This document shows positions 1-6,174 of a stretch of DNA of 7,236 nt, piece after piece. A program made the position numbers and the translations under genes. Source of the DNA: an uncultured Lachnospiraceae bacterium (GTDB taxonomy: Bacteria; Bacillota; Clostridia; Lachnospirales; Lachnospiraceae); assembly GCA_947653315.1 (NCBI GenBank), contig CANTGP010000149.1:1-7236 (forward strand), read 5' to 3'. A model generated the notes under the pieces. That model saw only the letters and a program-made list of their open reading frames with translations. It was not told the DNA's origin and made no database searches. How positions within the stretch are numbered: position 1 is the first letter of the stretch; every line of letters begins with the position of its first letter.

Positions 1-1
1 G

Positions 2-415
2 AAAGAATCCGCATACGTGAAAGAATCCGAGGATACTCCTATGGTGACGATGGCGAATATTAACGTGGTAACGGATTACCTGCAGGGGGAGGAATTTCTT
101 TTGCCGGATGGCGGGGTACGTTCCGTAACGTTAAGCGAGCTTGGGTATACATCGTTGCAGGGGGAGGAGCTTCAGGCAGCGGCGATTGTTTACGCTTACA
201 AAATGGTAGAGGCAAACCCGCATATCGATTCCGTCCTTTTTTCCAGGCAGACGGATGCGGAGGAGGAGATGGCGCAGGGACTTGCGCTTGGGATTAACCA
301 TATGGACGGTACGCATAAATACGTATATGAGGTATATAAATACATGGATACGGAGCAAAAGGAAAAATATACGGATTTTGCGAAGGAAATTATCGGTATC
401 AGCAAGTGGTTTTAG
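2..415 (+). CDS. C-terminal part of a DUF5722-like protein (5' end outside window)
   Basis: The frame is open from base 2 through the GTG at 17, so this is probably the last 138 codons of a longer gene rather than a small gene starting at 17; no ribosome binding site precedes that GTG. The visible part has the pattern LSELGYTS-x-QGEELQAAAIVYAYK, then NPHIDSVLFSRQTDAEEE, then a GLALGI segment and a YEVYKYMDT segment. This matches what I remember of the C-terminal end of DUF5722 proteins, large bacterial proteins with a probable sugar-hydrolase-like barrel but no proven function. That assignment is from memory of the family pattern, not a search. It ends at a TAG with no clear terminator afterwards. 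An 11-base direct repeat at the window edge encodes two KES segments. Family membership is moderately sure; function is unknown. Confidence 0.6.
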   Translation, partial: KESAYVKESEDTPMVTMANINVVTDYLQGEEFLLPDGGVRSVTLSELGYTSLQGEELQAAAIVYAYKMVEANPHIDSVLFSRQTDAEEEMAQGLALGINHMDGTHKYVYEVYKYMDTEQKEKYTDFAKEIIGISKWF

Positions 416-475
416 GCATTGGACCGGAAAAGCAGGATAAAAATAAAAAAATTTTACCAAATACCCGGATACACC

Positions 476-504
476 TTGACATAACATAGCGATATGTATG
501 AAAA
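476..504 (+). promoter_or_regulatory. Possible sigma-A promoter for the PocR-receptor operon
   Basis: A perfect TTGACA lies at 476-481. The matching -10 is weak: TATGAA at 497-502 (spacer 15) or GAAAAT at 500-505 (spacer 18), each 4 of 6 to TATAAT. It sits about 85 bases before the chosen start of the next gene, in the right place for an operon promoter. It is listed because the -35 is exact and the upstream gene ends just before it. Confidence 0.35.
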
Positions 505-505
505 T

Positions 506-529
506 AGGATATAAGGCTTAGAATATCCT
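506..529 (+). other. Hairpin in the leader of the PocR-receptor gene
   Basis: AGGATAT at 506-512 pairs perfectly with ATATCCT at 523-529 around a 10-base loop (AAGGCTTAGA). It lies between the possible promoter and the chosen start codon. There is no T-run after it, so it is not an intrinsic terminator. It could be a leader RNA structure or chance. Confidence 0.3.
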
Positions 530-588
530 GCGGCATGTGTAACGGAAGCATGGATGCGGGACAAAAAATAGGATGGATGGTGCGTGCA

Positions 589-1383
589 ATGAAGATTAAG
601 GATTTTATGGATGTGGACAAACTGCAGAGGATTCAGGACCGGTTTTCGGATGCCACGGGTTTGGCGGTCATTATCGTGGATACGGAAGGGGAATATGTAA
701 CGAGGGGAAGCAATTTCACGGATTTCTGCATGAAGTACACGAGGGGAACGGAAGAAGGTACGAGGCGATGCAAACAGTGCGATTATGAAAGTACCGGTAC
801 ATATTTATGTCATGCGGGGCTGGTGGATTTTTCCGCGGATATTGTCGTGGAAGGGGAAAAAGTGGGCGCCGTAATCGGCGGACAGGTTTTGACAAAGGAA
901 CCGGACGAGGAGAAATTCAGGGGGATTGCACAGGAGCTAGGTATTGATGCGGAGGATTATATCAGGGCGCTGCATAAGGTACCCATCCGCACGGATAAGG
1001 CAATCCGCGCGGCGGCAGCCCTTTTGGAGGAGGTTATCAACCATTCGGTGAATTTGGAATACATGAAATACCACAACAGCAGGAGGCTGGATACGTTTGA
1101 TGCGGAGCTGGAAAATGCCACGAAAACGGTGGACGTGATTTACCAAAAGACGAGGGAACTGGACGGTATTGCCACAAAGCAGAATATCCTGTCCTTAAAC
1201 GCGTCCATAGAGTCCGCGAGGGCAGGTGTGGCAGGTGCGGGATTTGCCGTGGTGGCGAAGCAGATGGGCGATTTGGCATCCCAGTCCGCAGGAATTTACA
1301 AGCAGATCAGTGAATCCGCCCAGCAGATTAAACGGTCCGTGGAAGTATTGAACGGGAAATATAACGGCGGGGAAAAGGGCTGA
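589..1383 (+). CDS. Soluble PocR-domain receptor with a shortened chemoreceptor signalling tip
   Basis: The product is 264 aa from ATG 589. Residues about 8-150 are a PocR ligand-binding domain: LQRIQDRFSDATGLAVIIVD, then SNFTDFC, RCKQCD, YLCHAGLVDFSADIVVEGE and IGGQVL. C47, C61, C64, C74 and H75 are typical positions of the domain, which is thought to bind small organic molecules. Residues about 166-257 are a coiled hairpin with the chemoreceptor tip (LNASIESARAG, then GFAVVAKQM), expected to contact CheW and CheA. There is no membrane segment and no HAMP domain, so it is a cytoplasmic receptor. The arms beside the tip are about 40-50 residues, much shorter than usual, and A217 and G227 replace common arginines. 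ATG 589 is preferred because the PocR domain starts at once and a GGATGG stretch lies 8-18 bases upstream; ATG 535 has no ribosome binding site and would add 18 unlikely residues. The kinase gene follows after 11 bases. Confidence 0.88.
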   Translation: MKIKDFMDVDKLQRIQDRFSDATGLAVIIVDTEGEYVTRGSNFTDFCMKYTRGTEEGTRRCKQCDYESTGTYLCHAGLVDFSADIVVEGEKVGAVIGGQVLTKEPDEEKFRGIAQELGIDAEDYIRALHKVPIRTDKAIRAAAALLEEVINHSVNLEYMKYHNSRRLDTFDAELENATKTVDVIYQKTRELDGIATKQNILSLNASIESARAGVAGAGFAVVAKQMGDLASQSAGIYKQISESAQQIKRSVEVLNGKYNGGEKG

Positions 1384-1394
1384 GGGAAAAAGAC

Positions 1395-2231
1395 ATGTCC
1401 CATAATAACCAGAAAAAAATAGCAGTGATTAATGATTTATCCGGTTTTGGGCGCTGTTCGCTGGCAGTGTCCATGCCGGTTATTTCCTATATGGGGATTC
1501 AGTGCTGTCCGGTGCCGACTTCCATTTTTTCCAACCATACGGGTTTCCCGGAGTTTTTTTTTGACGATTATACCGCGCATATGGATGACTATATCTCGAT
1601 GTGGCAGAAATTGGGACTGAAGTTTGAAGGGATTACTTCCGGTTTCCTTGGTTCCAAAGAGCAGATTGGGACGGTCATCCGTTTTGTGGAGCAATTCCGC
1701 AGCGGCAGGACGAAGGTAATCATTGATCCCGTAATGGGGGATTACGGGAAGCTCTATGCCACGTATACGGAGGAAATGTGTGAGGAAATGCGGCGTTTGG
1801 TGGCGTATGCGGATATTATTACACCGAACCTTACGGAATGCTGCCGCCTGACCGGTACCCCTTACAAGGAAAAGGGGTGGAAAAAGAAGGAACTGCGTGA
1901 AATGGCGGAAGCGCTGTTTGCACAGGGACCGGGGAAGGTGGTCATTACCGGAATCCCCCAGGGGGAATTTATCGCCAATTACGTCATGGAGAAGGGGAAA
2001 GAGCCGCGGCTTCTGCGTACCCATAAGGCGGGGACGGAGCGCTCGGGAACCGGCGACGTGTTTGCTTCCGTGATTGCAGCGGACGCGGTGAACGGCGTTG
2101 CTTTTGACCGTTCGGTGAAAAAGGCTTCCAATTTTGTAAAGAAATGCATTTTAAAGTCCATGGAGCTTGGAATCCCGCAGACGGACGGCGTTTGTTTTGA
2201 AGAAATCCTATATTCCCTGAAACGGGACTGA
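1395..2231 (+). CDS. Pyridoxamine/pyridoxal kinase
   Basis: A 278-aa member of the ribokinase superfamily, PdxK/PdxY branch. It phosphorylates pyridoxamine, pyridoxal or pyridoxine with ATP in the cytoplasm, the salvage route to pyridoxal phosphate. Landmarks in order: an N-terminal strand and SGFGRCSLAVSMPVISYMG (residues 16-34), IDPVMGD (110-116), ITPNLTE (142-148), VVITGIP (182-188) and SGTGD (217-221), whose D221 is the expected catalytic base in the anion-hole loop. Length is normal for the family. The start ATG follows GAGGGA, which overlaps the stop of the receptor gene, so the two are probably translated together. The next gene starts 42 bases downstream without a terminator. Which B6 vitamer it prefers cannot be told from the sequence, so no symbol is given; pdxY and pdxK are both used for such proteins. 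Confidence 0.9.
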   Translation: MSHNNQKKIAVINDLSGFGRCSLAVSMPVISYMGIQCCPVPTSIFSNHTGFPEFFFDDYTAHMDDYISMWQKLGLKFEGITSGFLGSKEQIGTVIRFVEQFRSGRTKVIIDPVMGDYGKLYATYTEEMCEEMRRLVAYADIITPNLTECCRLTGTPYKEKGWKKKELREMAEALFAQGPGKVVITGIPQGEFIANYVMEKGKEPRLLRTHKAGTERSGTGDVFASVIAADAVNGVAFDRSVKKASNFVKKCILKSMELGIPQTDGVCFEEILYSLKRD

Positions 2232-2273
2232 CGGGATGTGTGGCGGAAAGGAAAGAGGAAGAAGGAAACCGCG

Positions 2274-2903
2274 ATGGAAAAGGATATGACGATATTATAT
2301 GAAGTGCATGATAACCTGTATGTGAACCTGACAAACCGTTGTCCGTGTTCGTGCACGTTCTGTCTGCGCCAAACGATGGATGAGATGAACCATTCGGGCA
2401 GTCTATGGCTGAAACGGGAACCGACGGTGGAAGAAGTGAAACAGGAATTTATAAAATTTGAGGAAGGCGGGGAGCTTTCACGGAAATACCGGGAGGTCGT
2501 GTTCTGCGGGTTCGGCGAGCCGACGGAGCGTTTGGGGGAGCTTTTGGAAATAGCGGCGTTTGTGAAGGAACGGTACCGGATGCCCATACGGGTCAATACC
2601 AACGGACTGTCGGATTTAATCCACGGAAAGCCGACGGCACCCCTGTTCCAAGGGTGTGTGGACGTGGTATCCATCAGTTTAAATACGCCGGATAAGGAGG
2701 AATATTTCCGGCTGACGAGGAGCAAATTCGGGGAAAGGTCTTTTGACGCATTGCTTAAGTTTGCGGAAGAAGTGAGGGAATATGTTCCGAAGGTGGTGCT
2801 TACCACGGTGGAAACGACCATCAGTGAGGAGGAACAGGTACGGTGCAGGGAAATCTGCGAACGTATCGGCGTGACGTACCGGATCAGGCCGTGGGAAGGG
2901 TGA
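2274..2903 (+). CDS. Radical SAM protein, TatD-associated type
   Basis: A 209-aa small radical SAM protein. The cluster motif CPCSCTFC gives C23, C27 and C30 (CX3CX2C) for a 4Fe-4S cluster that cleaves S-adenosylmethionine. CGFGEP at 78-83 is the GGEP-type motif, followed by RVNTNG (106-111) and VVSISLN (131-137), all typical of the radical SAM barrel. The opening ILYEVHDNLYVNLTNRCPC and the short length match the family usually named 'TatD family-associated radical SAM protein', whose substrate is unknown. No TatD gene is visible here. ATG 2274 is chosen because of the AGGAAGAAGGAAA purine stretch just before it; an upstream ATG at 2238 would add 12 mainly basic residues and lacks a good ribosome binding site. 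It follows the B6 kinase without a terminator and is probably the last gene of that operon. Confidence 0.85.
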   Translation: MEKDMTILYEVHDNLYVNLTNRCPCSCTFCLRQTMDEMNHSGSLWLKREPTVEEVKQEFIKFEEGGELSRKYREVVFCGFGEPTERLGELLEIAAFVKERYRMPIRVNTNGLSDLIHGKPTAPLFQGCVDVVSISLNTPDKEEYFRLTRSKFGERSFDALLKFAEEVREYVPKVVLTTVETTISEEEQVRCREICERIGVTYRIRPWEG

Positions 2904-2927
2904 GACTGATTAATAAATGTTATAAAA

Positions 2928-2946
2928 AATAATGATAATGATGAAA
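2928..2946 (+). promoter_or_regulatory. Fur-like AT-rich box upstream of rubrerythrin
   Basis: The 19 bases AATAATGATAATGATGAAA match the classic Fur box (GATAAT repeats) at 14 of 19 positions by eye, including an unbroken 11-base ATAATGATAAT. They sit directly before the AAGGAG ribosome binding site of rubrerythrin. A Fur-family regulator such as PerR or Fur is plausible for this oxidative-stress gene, but AT-rich DNA matches easily and the second half of the palindrome is poor. A TATAAA at 2921-2926 could be a -10, with only a weak -35. Confidence 0.35.
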
Positions 2947-2959
2947 AGGAGATAAAGAC

Positions 2960-3499
2960 ATGGCAGATTTAAAAGGAACAAAAACAGAGGCGAATTTACA
3001 GGCGGCATTTGCAGGGGAATCCCAGGCGAGGAACAAGTACACGTATTTTGCATCCAAAGCGAAAAAGGACGGTTATGTGCAGATTGCCGCTATTTTTGAG
3101 GAGACGGCGAATAATGAGAAGGAACATGCCAAACTGTGGTATAAGCTGTTAAACGATGGTATCGGGAGCACGGTGGAAAACCTGAAAGCAGCCGCAGAGG
3201 GGGAGAACCATGAGTGGACCGACATGTACGAAACCTTTGCGAAGGAAGCGAGGGAGGAAGGGTTTGATGAGATTGCCCGGTTGTTTGAGGGTGTTGCGGC
3301 CATCGAGAAAGAACATGAGGAGAGATACCGGAAGCTGTTGGAAAATATCGAGGGAGACTTGGTGTTTTCCAAGGACGGCGATGTGGTTTGGCAGTGTGCG
3401 AATTGCGGTCACATCTGTGTCGGAAAAAAAGCGCCCGAAATCTGTCCGGTATGTGCGCACCCCCAATCCTATTTTCAGGTGAAGGCGGAAAATTATTAA
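2960..3499 (+). CDS. rbr: Rubrerythrin
   Basis: A 179-aa two-domain non-haem iron protein that reduces hydrogen peroxide in anaerobes, using electrons from NAD(P)H by way of rubredoxin-type partners. Residues 1-135 form the ferritin-like diiron four-helix bundle: E20 (AGES), E53-x-x-H56 (NNEKEH), E82 and E85 (GENHEW) and E116-x-x-H119 (IEKEH). Residues 140-179 are a rubredoxin-like domain with C146-x-x-C149 and C162-x-x-C165 holding a single iron. All expected ligands are present and the length is normal. The start has a strong AAGGAG 8 bases upstream. It lies 56 bases after the radical SAM gene without an evident terminator, so it may be reached by readthrough, but the Fur-like box suggests its own control. 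It supports an anaerobic host. Confidence 0.96.
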   Translation: MADLKGTKTEANLQAAFAGESQARNKYTYFASKAKKDGYVQIAAIFEETANNEKEHAKLWYKLLNDGIGSTVENLKAAAEGENHEWTDMYETFAKEAREEGFDEIARLFEGVAAIEKEHEERYRKLLENIEGDLVFSKDGDVVWQCANCGHICVGKKAPEICPVCAHPQSYFQVKAENY

Positions 3500-3539
3500 T
3501 ATGGCAGCATGCCTTTGTAGAAAATCAGTAGCGGTTCGG

Positions 3540-3580
3540 CCCAAAACAGAAAATTTTGCCAAAATCCCCTTGCTTTTGGG
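3540..3580 (+). repeat. Inverted repeat overlapping the flagellin -35 region
   Basis: CCCAAAA at 3540-3546 is the reverse complement of TTTTGGG at 3574-3580. A second copy, CCAAAA at 3559-3564, also pairs with TTTTGG at 3574-3579 across 9 bases, and the palindrome AAAATTTT lies between at 3550-3557. The right arm covers the -35 of the flagellin promoter. It could be an operator or a hairpin ending the rubrerythrin transcript; no T-run favours the latter strongly. Confidence 0.3.
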
Positions 3581-3598
3581 AAATAACCGTATTATACT
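3570..3598 (+). promoter_or_regulatory. Sigma-A-type promoter of the flagellin gene
   Basis: TTGCTT at 3570-3575 and TATACT at 3593-3598 are separated by exactly 17 bases. Transcription would start near 3605, giving a leader of about 55 bases. No GCCGATAA-like sigma-28 (sigma-D) element is visible, although many flagellin genes use one. Confidence 0.65.
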
Positions 3599-3626
3599 GA
3601 ATATATAGAGGAGCAGGTAAGGAGAT

Positions 3627-3645
3627 TGCACGGATGTTTTGTGCA
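3627..3645 (+). promoter_or_regulatory. CsrA-like leader hairpin (GGA in loop) before flagellin
   Basis: TGCAC (3627-3631) pairs with GTGCA (3641-3645), with GGATGTTTT as the loop. The GGATGT at the loop start is the core of the CsrA binding consensus, and CsrA favours GGA in a hairpin loop. More GGA triplets occur at 3610, 3621, 3646 and 3651, the last two inside the ribosome binding region. In Bacillus subtilis CsrA represses the flagellin gene hag through two such leader sites. No csrA or fliW gene lies in this window, so the link is inferred from the RNA sequence alone. Confidence 0.45.
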
Positions 3646-3663
3646 GGAAAGGAGTTATTATGA
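3634..3663 (+). CDS. Possible 9-aa leader peptide overlapping the flagellin start
   Basis: ATG at 3634 opens a frame of nine codons, MFCAGKELL, whose TGA stop overlaps the flagellin ATG as ATGA. An AAGGAG at 3619-3624 lies 9 bases before it, a normal ribosome binding spacing. If translated, ribosomes would unfold the leader hairpin and hand over to flagellin. The ORF is very short and could be chance. Confidence 0.25.
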   Translation: MFCAGKELL

Positions 3664-4427
3664 GTATATCGGCATTAAATAATACAAATCCTAATTCCAT
3701 ATACGGCAAGATTGCCAGCGGTAAAAGAATTCAGACGGCAGCAGATGATGCGGCGGGGTTAGCCATTTCCAATAAGCTGAAAAAAGAGGAAAACGGTTAT
3801 AACGTAGGCGCTGCCAACATTCAGGACGGCATAGGCGTTGCCAATATAAAGGACGGTGCGTTGGAATCCATCCAGGATTCCCTGCATAGAATCCATGAAT
3901 TGAGTATTAAGGCATCCAATGGTTTATACGGTGATTCCGAAAAGCGGATGATTCAGGATGAAATAGATCAGATGCTTCAGGATATCGAAAGTACTGCGGT
4001 AGGAACCCAGTATAACGAAATGAAACTGATGGACGGCAGCATGGCGGATATGCATATTGCAACCAATCCTGACGGCAAAGGCATGAAAATCCAGATGCAG
4101 AATACGACCCTTAAGGCTTTGGGTATCGAAGGATACAGTGTCATGGGCGATTTTGACATTAAGGATATCGAAGCGGCGATGGATAAAGTGACCACGGCGA
4201 GGAGCAATAACGGGGCATCCACGAACCGTTTGGAACATGCTTACAATTATAACACGGGCGCATCCCTTGAAATGGTAAGTTCCAGAAGCCGTATCGAAGA
4301 TTTGGATATTCCGAAGGCAGTTTCCGAGCAGAAGCGGGATAAACTGATGGAAGATTACCGCATGGGTATGCTGCGTAAGAAAATGCAGGATGATTCCATG
4401 GTTCTTAAGATGTTCGGCGCTATGTAA
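3660..4427 (+). CDS. Flagellin-family protein, short and divergent
   Basis: A 255-aa protein secreted through the flagellar export channel, expected to form or decorate the flagellar filament. Residues about 15-125 match the flagellin N-terminal helices: IASGKRIQTAADDAAGLAIS (18-37), NIQDGIGVANIKDGAL and the NxxKLM-like end YNEMKLMDG. Residues 176-255 match the C-terminal helices: TTARSNNGASTNRLEHAYN and SSRSRIEDLDIPK. The variable middle is only about 45 residues. Two parts are unusual: the start MSISALNNTNPN lacks the common MRINHN opening, and the end is charged and Met-rich (MLRKKMQDDSMVLKMFGAM) instead of the usual Gln-rich QSVLQLL type. ATG 3660 has AGGAG 5 bases upstream; a TTG at 3639 would put the start inside the leader. 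Codons look more A/T-ending than those of the neighbours, with few GGG, which fits high expression. No other flagellar genes are adjacent. Confidence 0.88.
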   Translation: MSISALNNTNPNSIYGKIASGKRIQTAADDAAGLAISNKLKKEENGYNVGAANIQDGIGVANIKDGALESIQDSLHRIHELSIKASNGLYGDSEKRMIQDEIDQMLQDIESTAVGTQYNEMKLMDGSMADMHIATNPDGKGMKIQMQNTTLKALGIEGYSVMGDFDIKDIEAAMDKVTTARSNNGASTNRLEHAYNYNTGASLEMVSSRSRIEDLDIPKAVSEQKRDKLMEDYRMGMLRKKMQDDSMVLKMFGAM

Positions 4428-4506
4428 ACGAAACCGGTAGGTGTCGGTTTGAAGCGTGTTGGGTCAATTCGGATAAACGGATGGATTAGAATAAAAGACA
4501 AAAGGG

Positions 4507-4538
4507 CAGGGTATCCCAAAGCTGGGATACCCTGTTTT
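4507..4538 (+). terminator. Intrinsic terminator after flagellin
   Basis: CAGGGTATCCCA (4507-4518) and TGGGATACCCTG (4523-4534) form a perfect 12-bp stem with the loop AAGC, followed by TTTT at 4535-4538. The T-run is short, so some readthrough is possible. A-rich bases on the left side could give weak function on the other strand too. Confidence 0.85.
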
Positions 4539-4572
4539 GAAATGTTTGGACGGAAAAGAGGTAAGGGTTAAC

Positions 4573-6117
4573 GTGAAAAAATACCTGAACATATTATTAA
4601 AAATCGTATTCAGCCGGACCATGGTTACAATCGCCCTTTTACTTGTGCAGATTGGCTGGCTGTTTGCCGGTTTCCGGTGGCTTAGGGATTATTCGGAAGT
4701 TACGCTGGCTTTTACGCTGGGGCTTAGCGGGGTACTTTTGGTTTATATTATAAACCGTGACGAAACGCCGGAATTTAAGCTGACATGGGTTATCCCGATT
4801 TGTGTGGCGCCGGTGTTTGGCGGACTTTTATACCTGTTTGTCATGAGCAATGCGGGGCATTGGGGACTGGAAAAGGAGGTAAAGCGGGGCAGGGAGGAAT
4901 CGGAAAAGTTGATGCACACCGGCATGGCGACGCGGAAGAAATTGGAAGAAACGGATGCCCATATGGCGGGGCTTTGCCGTTATTTGGAGGATGTGGGGGG
5001 CTTTCCCGTGTATGACAATTCGTCCGTTACCTATTTTCCGTTAGGGGAGGACAAGTATGCGGATTTACTGGTGGAGCTGGAAAAAGCGAACGAGTTTATT
5101 TTTTTGGAGTATTTCATCGTGGAGCGAGGGAAGATGTGGGACAGTATTTTGGATATCCTGGTGCGGAAGGTGCGGGAGGGAGTGGAAGTCCGTTTCATGT
5201 ATGACGGAACCTGTACTTTGACACTGCTTCCGTATTCCTATCCGAAGAAGTTAAGGGAGCTGGGGATTCAGACGAAAGTGTTTTCCCCCATCCGGCCGTT
5301 GCTCAGTACCGCCCAAAATAACCGCGACCACAGGAAAATACTGGTGATTGACGGGAAGGTGGCGTATACCGGCGGTGTAAATCTGGCGGACGAGTATATC
5401 AATGGGAAAGTCCGGTTCGGACACTGGAAAGACACTGCCATACGGGTGGAAGGGGATGCGGTGAAAAGTTTCACCGTTATGTTCCTCCAAATGTGGAACG
5501 TGGGGGAAATGGGACGGAGGGATTACGGTAAGTATATCAGGAATTGCTTTCAACCTTTGGAGGGCGGTTCCGGTTTCGTCCTGCCTTACGGGGACAGTCC
5601 GACCATCAAGGAAAACGTGGCGGAAACGGTTTACATGGATATCATTAACCATGCCGTGAAATATGTGCATATCATGACCCCTTATTTCATTGTGGACAAT
5701 GCCATGCTGGATGTTTTGCAGTATGCCGCGGGGCGGGGTGTAGACGTGAAAATCATCATTCCCCATATACCGGATAAAAAGCCGATTTTCGCCATGTCCC
5801 GTACTTATTATCCCGATTTGCTCCAGGCGGGGGTTAAGGTGTATGAGTACAAACCCGGTTTTATCCATGCCAAAGTGTTTACATCCGATGATGTAAAGGC
5901 GGTGGTGGGGACGATTAACATGGATTACCGCAGTCTGTATCATCATTTTGAATGTGCGGCATACTTATACCGTAATGAAGCGGTGGCGGATGTGGAGAGG
6001 GATTTCCAGGAGACTTTGGAAAAATGTACGGAAGTGGATTTGAGGTATTACCACCAGATTCCCTGGTACAACCGTATGATTGGGAGGGTATTGCGGCTGG
6101 TGGGTCCTTTGATGTAG
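4573..6117 (+). CDS. cls: Cardiolipin synthase (two HKD motifs)
   Basis: A 514-aa membrane-bound phospholipase D-family enzyme that joins two phosphatidylglycerol molecules into cardiolipin and glycerol. Three hydrophobic segments near the N-terminus (about 16-37, 43-60, 71-91) anchor it in the membrane. Two HxKx4D catalytic motifs follow: H253, K255, D260 (HRKILVIDG, then TGGVNLADEY) and H432, K434, D439 (HAKVFTSDD, then VVGTINMDYRS). Length is normal for a bacterial Cls. The frame opens at a TTG at 4537, but that lies inside the terminator of the preceding gene, so the GTG at 4573 is preferred: AAGGG and AGAGG lie 5-11 bases upstream, and it gives the basic start KKYLNILLK before the first membrane segment. 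The next possible start, ATG 4621, would remove this basic segment. No strong terminator is visible after the gene. Confidence 0.93.
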   Translation: MKKYLNILLKIVFSRTMVTIALLLVQIGWLFAGFRWLRDYSEVTLAFTLGLSGVLLVYIINRDETPEFKLTWVIPICVAPVFGGLLYLFVMSNAGHWGLEKEVKRGREESEKLMHTGMATRKKLEETDAHMAGLCRYLEDVGGFPVYDNSSVTYFPLGEDKYADLLVELEKANEFIFLEYFIVERGKMWDSILDILVRKVREGVEVRFMYDGTCTLTLLPYSYPKKLRELGIQTKVFSPIRPLLSTAQNNRDHRKILVIDGKVAYTGGVNLADEYINGKVRFGHWKDTAIRVEGDAVKSFTVMFLQMWNVGEMGRRDYGKYIRNCFQPLEGGSGFVLPYGDSPTIKENVAETVYMDIINHAVKYVHIMTPYFIVDNAMLDVLQYAAGRGVDVKIIIPHIPDKKPIFAMSRTYYPDLLQAGVKVYEYKPGFIHAKVFTSDDVKAVVGTINMDYRSLYHHFECAAYLYRNEAVADVERDFQETLEKCTEVDLRYYHQIPWYNRMIGRVLRLVGPLM

Positions 6118-6174
6118 GAAGGAATGTTTCGGGCATTCATGAGTATGGAACCCCGGAATTTATAAAAATGTAAT

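Noticed and set aside
488..495. Sigma-28 (sigma-D) type -10 (AGCGATAT) before the PocR receptor
   Set aside because: 6 of 8 to GCCGATAT, but there is no TAAA at the expected distance upstream.
2238..2273. Longer start for the radical SAM protein at ATG 2238
   Set aside because: It adds 12 mostly basic residues encoded by the purine-rich ribosome binding region of ATG 2274, and has no good site of its own.
1979..2821. 280-aa open frame on the minus strand
   Set aside because: It lies fully opposite the B6 kinase and radical SAM genes, is rich in Ser and Arg, has no recognisable motif, and is a shadow of the coding strand.
4537..4572. Longer start for cardiolipin synthase at TTG 4537
   Set aside because: The codon lies in the T-run of the preceding terminator and would have no ribosome binding site; GTG 4573 has one.
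5251..5946. 231-aa open frame on the minus strand opposite cls
   Set aside because: His- and Ile-rich composition without motifs; antisense of a well-supported gene.
6122..6140. GAATG/CATTC inverted repeat as a terminator after cls
   Set aside because: Only 5 bp with no T-run; too weak to call.
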